Assembly: GCA_002328075.1 (NCBI GenBank)
Contig: DCVT01000015.1
Coordinates: 62,001 to 126,000 of the forward strand
Source of the DNA: Anaerolineales bacterium UBA2181
Lineage (GTDB): Bacteria > Chloroflexota > Anaerolineae > Promineifilales > UBA4811
DNA: 64,000 nucleotides
Reading direction: 5' to 3'
A program made the translations under genes and the position numbers. Positions 59,317 through 64,000 of this stretch are shown here, piece by piece; the stretch's first letter is position 1, and every line of letters starts with the position of its first letter. The notes below the pieces were generated by a model. The model was given only the letters and a program-made list of their open reading frames with translations. It searched no databases and had not been told where the DNA came from.

Positions 59317-60621
59317 TCACGGGCGTGGTGGAGGTTCAGCGGTCTTGGGTTCGGGCGGCGAAGCGGTTGGGGGGGAACCGCTGTCAGGCGTGTCCGTGAT
59401 TTGTACCGTAGGCACCGGCGTCCGTGTGCGGGTGCTGGTAGGTCGCGGCGTGGGTGTGTTAGTCAGGGTAAACGTGGGCAGGCGGGTGGGTGTTGCCAGC
59501 TCGCCCCCCTCGTCGGTGGGCGCGGCGGTGGGCGATGGCGTGCGCGATGGCGGCGGGGTCTCGGTAGCGAGTGGGGTGGTGGTGAACGTCGGGGACACTG
59601 CCAGCGCGGTCGTTTCCATGGAGGGGGCGCTGGTCACGGCGGCAGCCGTCGCCAACACAGTGGGCGTGGCCTTTGATTTGAACGGACCGGCCGTGAACGC
59701 CCAAACCCCGCCGACCGCTGCCAGCCCCAGGACGGCCAGAGCGGCGATGCCCACCCAAAGCCCAGCGGAACCGCCACGGTGCGCAACTGCAGAGGGCTTT
59801 TTCCCGGGGATCTGCATCAACACCACCGTGATGTTGTCATAACCGCCGCGCTTGCGTGCCAGCAGAACCAGTTCCTCGGCCGCCCTTTGTGGCGTTCGAT
59901 TCTTCACCATGGTATCCAGAATGTCCGGGTCGGATACCATATCCGAGAGACCGTCCGAGCAGAGCAGCACTGTGTCCCCGGGCTCGAGCAGCAGACCTTG
60001 GTTCTGCTCGGACGGTGGAGCTGCCCCATTCCCCGGGAGACGAAGCCTAAGATCTACCTCCATTTCGGACTGGATGCCCATGTACCGTTTGATGACGTTG
60101 CGGTTTGGGTGTGACCGGGCTTGCTGGGGGGTCAATCGGCCGGCGTCAATGGCTTCCTGGGCCCAGGTATGGTCAATGGTCAGCTGAAATAGCTGGTCGT
60201 TTCGCATCAGATAGGCCCGGCTGTCCCCCACGTTCGCCAAATAGAGACGCTGGTTCATAATCACCGCCGACGTCATGGTCGTGCCCATGCCGCGAAAGCG
60301 AGCGTCCTGCTGGCCTTCCCGCACCACCTCGGCGTTGGCGGTCAGGTAAGCCTCCTTGAGATGACGCTGGAAATTGGGAGTGGTCACGGTGAGCAGGTAT
60401 CCCTTGACCACGTCGACCGCCATACGACTGGCGCGTTCCCCGGCCTGATGACCGCCAATTCCATCAGCCACAATCCCCACGAACACCTCGGTCCCGTCCT
60501 TTTCGGACAGGGTGTAGGCCGAGAAATCAGACCAATCCTCGTTGTTCTTGCCGGTCTCTCCCTGGTGGGTATCCATCCCGATTAGGATTGCTTTGAGGTC
60601 GTTGCTGGCTATCGGCTTCAT
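59317..60621 (-). CDS. PP2C-family Ser/Thr protein phosphatase with membrane anchor and Thr/Pro tail
   Basis: This 434-residue protein has a PP2C domain at residues 1-250 with metal-binding motifs GIVADGIGGHQAGERAS, VGDSRAYL, LLCSDGLSDMV and GGYDNITVVL. A transmembrane segment follows near residue 290 (LWVGIAALAVLGLAAVGGVW). A tail of about 120 residues rich in Thr, Pro and Ser is outside. It reverses phosphorylation by the kinase encoded upstream on the same strand, 36 bp away. Confidence 0.9.
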   Translation of the reverse strand: MKPIASNDLKAILIGMDTHQGETGKNNEDWSDFSAYTLSEKDGTEVFVGIVADGIGGHQAGERASRMAVDVVKGYLLTVTTPNFQRHLKEAYLTANAEVVREGQQDARFRGMGTTMTSAVIMNQRLYLANVGDSRAYLMRNDQLFQLTIDHTWAQEAIDAGRLTPQQARSHPNRNVIKRYMGIQSEMEVDLRLRLPGNGAAPPSEQNQGLLLEPGDTVLLCSDGLSDMVSDPDILDTMVKNRTPQRAAEELVLLARKRGGYDNITVVLMQIPGKKPSAVAHRGGSAGLWVGIAALAVLGLAAVGGVWAFTAGPFKSKATPTVLATAAAVTSAPSMETTALAVSPTFTTTPLATETPPPSRTPSPTAAPTDEGGELATPTRLPTFTLTNTPTPRPTSTRTRTPVPTVQITDTPDSGSPPTASPPEPKTAEPPPRP

Positions 60622-60657
60622 ACTTTGCTCCTGCGTTGGTCTGATCTTTATGCCGTG

Positions 60658-61974
60658 TTAGCTGGTAGGTGTGGCGGTCGGCAGCGGCCGGGGTGTTGGG
60701 CTGGGCTTGGTGGGCACCGGTGTTGGTGTCCAAGGGCGCGGCGTGGCGGTGGCTGTGGCCCGCCACGTTGGCGATGCCATGCGGGTGGGTTCCGGTGGTT
60801 GTGTCATTTGCGTGTGGGTCGGGGGCAAGGTCCAGGGCGTTGTTGGGTTGGGGGCCGACTCGGTAGCGGTAACGACCCGCGTGACAACGACCTCTGGTGC
60901 AGGATCGCCGACTCCGGGTAGTGAACCGGTCGCCAGGTTCCAACCCAGCAATCCCAGGAAACCCAAGGTGGTAAACGCGCTGATTGCCCACGGGACGGCA
61001 CTCCCGCCCCTTTTACTAGTTTTCTCCAGGGTCGCGGGAGTAAAAATCCGTGGGGCCGGCACCAACTGCTCCAACCGAAAGACAAACTCCTCAGCTGACG
61101 GGCGTCGAATCGGCGCCTTGCTCAGCGCGTCCATGATCAGTTGCTCGACCTCGGGTGGGATTTCCGGGTTGTGCTTGCGCGGCAAGGTGGGTTCGCTGTT
61201 CAGGATGGCGGTGGTGATGTGGTCCTGAGATTTCCCCTCGAATGGGCGCCGCCCGGTGAGCATCTGGTACAGCACGGCCGCCAGGCCGTAGACGTCTCCG
61301 GCCGATTGATCCGTGACTCGCTCTGGCGGCAGCTGTCCGCGCACGAGCAGCAGCCGCTCGGGCGACATGTAATAGATGGAGCCTGCTTGCAAACCGATCC
61401 GCTCCAATTTGGCCGCAATGCCGAAATCCACCAGGACCGGTTCGATTCGCTGGTTGGCCTGAACCGCAGAGCGAAACAGCACGTTATCCGGCTTGACATC
61501 TCGATGGGCAATTCCTTTGCCGTGCATGTGAGCCAGCGCCAATCCCATTTGACAGGCGATTTCCGCGGCCTCGTCAACGGATAGCCGACCGTTCTTCCGG
61601 AGCAAAGACTGCAATGATCCGCCTTCCAGGTACTCCATGACAAAGAACCAAGGCGAACCAGGCAAGCTGGTATCGCGCGCGATGACCGGATTGGCCCGCC
61701 GACCGCCCATGGGTATGGGATAAATGCGGACAATGTTGGGGTGGAGCAGCTGTTTGAGAACCTGCACCTCATTGTTGATGGCGTCGCTGAAGAAACGCTC
61801 TTCTTCGGGATTGCGGGCACCAGCGCGCATTACCTTCAGCGCCATGTAGACTAAGGGTCGGTTAGGCAGCTGGACGGCGGCTTTGCACACCACTGCCATG
61901 CCCCCTTGGCCGGTCGGAAAGGTCTCGACTACTGTGTAGGGACCTACCTGGCTACCGGGCGTCAAGTCGGTCAA
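60658..61974 (-). CDS. PknB-like Ser/Thr protein kinase with transmembrane segment
   Basis: This 438-residue protein has a Hanks-type kinase at residues 1-275: MALKVMRAG with the ATP-anchor Lys, the catalytic HRDVKPDNVLF, the DFGIAAK Mg loop and YYMSPERLL. A membrane segment lies near residue 340, followed by a Thr/Pro-rich extracellular tail of about 100 residues. There are no PASTA repeats. The start is a TTG with GGAGG 7 bp before it. It lies between the VWA-FHA gene and the phosphatase gene, the classic signalling trio. Confidence 0.9.
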   Translation of the reverse strand: MTDLTPGSQVGPYTVVETFPTGQGGMAVVCKAAVQLPNRPLVYMALKVMRAGARNPEEERFFSDAINNEVQVLKQLLHPNIVRIYPIPMGGRRANPVIARDTSLPGSPWFFVMEYLEGGSLQSLLRKNGRLSVDEAAEIACQMGLALAHMHGKGIAHRDVKPDNVLFRSAVQANQRIEPVLVDFGIAAKLERIGLQAGSIYYMSPERLLLVRGQLPPERVTDQSAGDVYGLAAVLYQMLTGRRPFEGKSQDHITTAILNSEPTLPRKHNPEIPPEVEQLIMDALSKAPIRRPSAEEFVFRLEQLVPAPRIFTPATLEKTSKRGGSAVPWAISAFTTLGFLGLLGWNLATGSLPGVGDPAPEVVVTRVVTATESAPNPTTPWTLPPTHTQMTQPPEPTRMASPTWRATATATPRPWTPTPVPTKPSPTPRPLPTATPTS

Positions 61975-62015
61975 AATGCCACCTCCTCCAGCAGCGTCGT
62001 ACGCGGAATCGGCAC

Positions 62016-64000
62016 CTAGTCAAAGTCCATTGGCACATAGGGCTGCGTGCTGATCTCGCCTCCGGCATCCTGGTCATCGATGGGCGGGGGTGGCGGGGGC
62101 GCCGTCGGCCGCACAGAACCTGGCGACACCATCGGTTGGGTCGACTCGAGATCAGGTTCAGGCTCAGCCGGTTCGTATGCCTCGGTGGCAAAGGGATCCA
62201 CCGGTCGTTCTGCCGGCGCCGGTGTTGGCGTAGGTACACTCCGCGAGCCGGCAATGACGGTGGCCGTAGAGTCCTCCTGTTTGGTTTTTCCCGGAAAGAT
62301 GGCCTGCATGGGAATCGTCTGGTCCAGGACCGATCCCTTGCCTTTGGCGGCCGGCATCGAGGATTTCAGCTTGAACTGCAGCCGGACCCGTCCCAAGTTG
62401 ATGATGTCATCATGCTGCAGCCACTGTCCGTTGATCCCCACCTGTTCATAATTCACGTACGAGCCGCTGGTGCTCCCTTCGTCGTACATCATGAAACGCT
62501 CTCCCCCCTTGCGGTCCATCTCGTTGCTAATGCGGGCGTGGAGTCGCGAGACCGACCGATCGTTCAGCACCACCTGGGCCAACTGCTCGTCTCGACCGAG
62601 CCGTATGTTTTCACCAACCAGTTCGATGGGCGGTCTGGTCGGATCGTCCCCTTCCAGGACGACCAGATATGCCTTGACATCCTGTGTCGCCCGGGCTTTG
62701 TCCCGATCCACGAAAAACGGCTCGGTGATCTCTTTGACCTTGTTTACTACCGAGCTAATTACCTTGGGAGGGCGGCGTACCAGGATGACCACCAAGACAA
62801 GCGCCAGCAGCGACACAACCAGGGCCCCTAGCGACCATACCTCTGGGTTGCAGCGCACAATTCCCGTGATACCACTGTATTGGTCTTCACACGCTACCAC
62901 CACCACGGGCGTGGGGGTGGGCATGGGGGTGGGGGTCGGGGTGGGAACCGGGGTCGGTGTGATGACGGTGATGCTCAACCGGAGTTCGTCGCTCTCCGAT
63001 TGCATTCCCTGAACGTCCCGTACCCGGACACGGATCGAATGGGACCCGGCCTGCAGCGAGGTCAGGTTCCAGATAATCTGGCTGCAGGGTGGGACGCAGC
63101 TTTCGCTAGCCACCACTCCGTCCACCAGGAGATCCACCTTGTCCACCTGCCGTGGATAGCCGTCGGGCCAATTCACCTCGAAATCAACCACCTGCGTTCG
63201 CGGTTCTATGTCCTGGACCGGCATCCTGGGATCATCGGTCCGACGGGTGATTTGGGTGCCCGGTGTCGGCTGGAGGATGATCACCTGCGGTGGCCTGACG
63301 TTGATGCTGAAACCAACCCGCGCCGACTTGCCCCCGGTTTCGAGGAGCAACTCGTGGCTGCCGGCGGAATAGAGCTTGGAAGTGTAAGTGAGTTGGTACT
63401 GCTCGCGCTGGCTGGTGAGCCTTGCGTACAGCGGTTCCAGCGAAACGCCTATCAGCTCGTCGAGGGGGGTGGGTTTGCGGCCCTCGGACGCCAACCGGTA
63501 GTGGTCTCCGTACGTGTCCAGCGACAGCCGTTTCATGTTGGACTCTGCCTGACCGCCCCAATTGTTGGCAGGACCAAAGATGATCGTATAGATCGGCACG
63601 TTCTGCGTGTTGGCAGTCCGGACAATGTCGGCTACCTCGCGGTCGCTGATCACGTCGATGCCGTCCGAGATGACGATCACAGCCTGGAAGAGTGTGGACC
63701 GGGCCGCCTGCAGCTGGGCCAGTGCCCGCGAGACCAGGTCGTTCAGCGGCGTAGCACTGATACCCTGAGGTATCTCGTATAAATAGGTGCCGTCGCGCAC
63801 CGTATTCCTGAACGGCGTAAAGGCGGCCGTATCCTCAGGAAGCGGAGCCACCTTCTGAATCTCGGTGCTGGAAAGTGGCGCCAAAACGGCGACCTGATCC
63901 ATACCTTCGGCCATGTAGGATTCGGCAAAGGTGTAGACAACCTGTTTGGCTTCCTCCAACCGTGTATAGCCCGTGGCTCCGTTCTGGCGAGTGTCAAGAC
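62016..64000 (-). CDS. VWA and FHA domain membrane protein, 5'-truncated by window edge
   Basis: The frame is open to the window end, so the start is outside; about 660 residues are visible. A VWA domain comes first (VIVISDGIDVIS), then an Ig-like beta-region with a PxPxP linker, and one membrane segment near ALVVSLLALVLVVILV. A cytoplasmic FHA domain follows: IRLGRDEQLAQVV, SRLHARI and GSTSGSYVN. FHA binds phosphothreonine, so it is the likely substrate or scaffold of the neighbouring kinase. A Pro/Glu-rich tail ends the protein. Confidence 0.88.
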   Translation of the reverse strand, partial: LDTRQNGATGYTRLEEAKQVVYTFAESYMAEGMDQVAVLAPLSSTEIQKVAPLPEDTAAFTPFRNTVRDGTYLYEIPQGISATPLNDLVSRALAQLQAARSTLFQAVIVISDGIDVISDREVADIVRTANTQNVPIYTIIFGPANNWGGQAESNMKRLSLDTYGDHYRLASEGRKPTPLDELIGVSLEPLYARLTSQREQYQLTYTSKLYSAGSHELLLETGGKSARVGFSINVRPPQVIILQPTPGTQITRRTDDPRMPVQDIEPRTQVVDFEVNWPDGYPRQVDKVDLLVDGVVASESCVPPCSQIIWNLTSLQAGSHSIRVRVRDVQGMQSESDELRLSITVITPTPVPTPTPTPMPTPTPVVVVACEDQYSGITGIVRCNPEVWSLGALVVSLLALVLVVILVRRPPKVISSVVNKVKEITEPFFVDRDKARATQDVKAYLVVLEGDDPTRPPIELVGENIRLGRDEQLAQVVLNDRSVSRLHARISNEMDRKGGERFMMYDEGSTSGSYVNYEQVGINGQWLQHDDIINLGRVRLQFKLKSSMPAAKGKGSVLDQTIPMQAIFPGKTKQEDSTATVIAGSRSVPTPTPAPAERPVDPFATEAYEPAEPEPDLESTQPMVSPGSVRPTAPPPPPPIDDQDAGGEISTQPYVPMDFD

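Noticed and set aside
1..64000. CRISPR arrays, insertion sequences, prophage or integrase genes
   Set aside because: No regularly spaced repeats, transposase or integrase motifs or attachment-site duplications were seen; the 57580-58800 repeats are within a coding region.

Overview
The window is GC-rich bacterial DNA. It most resembles an anaerobic Chloroflexota (Anaerolineae-like) genome, but I infer this from gene content and not from a marker-gene tree. The supporting content is a bacterial-type Wood-Ljungdahl locus (acsB, acsD, acsC, acsV, cooC, acsE), tetrahydrofolate C1 enzymes (folD, metV, metF), T-box regulation, a type-A RNase P RNA, and an Ser/Thr kinase / PP2C / FHA set with long Thr/Pro tails.

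Positions 1-12000 hold the carbonyl branch. They begin inside acsB (acetyl-CoA synthase) and continue with the corrinoid protein subunits acsD and acsC, an NfnAB-like transhydrogenase pair, the corrinoid reactivator acsV, the CODH maturation ATPase cooC, the methyltransferase acsE and a folD with an unusual Cys-rich insertion. A terminator followed by a perfect 16-bp palindrome separates acsB from acsD.

Positions 12100-31800 hold flavin-based electron-bifurcation modules wrapped around methylene-tetrahydrofolate reductase. There are three HdrA+MvhD pairs. Two of the HdrA proteins are about 1520-residue fusions in which a complete NfnB/GltD-like NAD(P)H module is inserted into HdrA and a second HdrA-like half follows. 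Their partner MvhD genes each contain an in-frame TGA followed by an identical SECIS-like hairpin, so I annotate both as selenoproteins. A cNMP-domain histidine kinase and an output-less double receiver lie between the two fusion modules, with ATGA-type overlaps. A GNAT gene, metV, metF and a fused hdrCB follow. Together these genes could make a MetFV-HdrABC-MvhD-type reductase with alternative electron-input modules.

Positions 31800-36350 carry a phosphoesterase, a CBS-ACT protein and two tandem, translationally coupled fusions of a DapA-family lyase with a formaldehyde-activating-enzyme (Fae) domain. One Fae domain keeps the catalytic His and the other keeps the rest of the Fae core. This is the most unusual unit seen: an aldolase and a formaldehyde-to-tetrahydropterin condensing domain in one polypeptide, beside a C1 pathway.

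Positions 36400-53400 are housekeeping and accessory genes: a deacetylase/metalloprotease-like pair, an epimerase, thioredoxin, a T-box-controlled trpB-like gene, two paralogous exported proteins, a CstR-like regulator with a perfect operator over its promoter heading a PDO/OsmC thiol operon, an NrtR-like regulator with NAD salvage genes (nicotinamidase, nadE, pncB), tRNA-Asn, yjbQ, fabI, a 3-methyladenine glycosylase and an M23 peptidase. rnpB lies at 53440-53809. A broken response-regulator remnant follows, then a beta-helix/glycosidase-like exported protein, a repeat-rich surface protein, and the PP2C, PknB-like kinase and VWA-FHA genes on the minus strand. The last of these runs off the window end.
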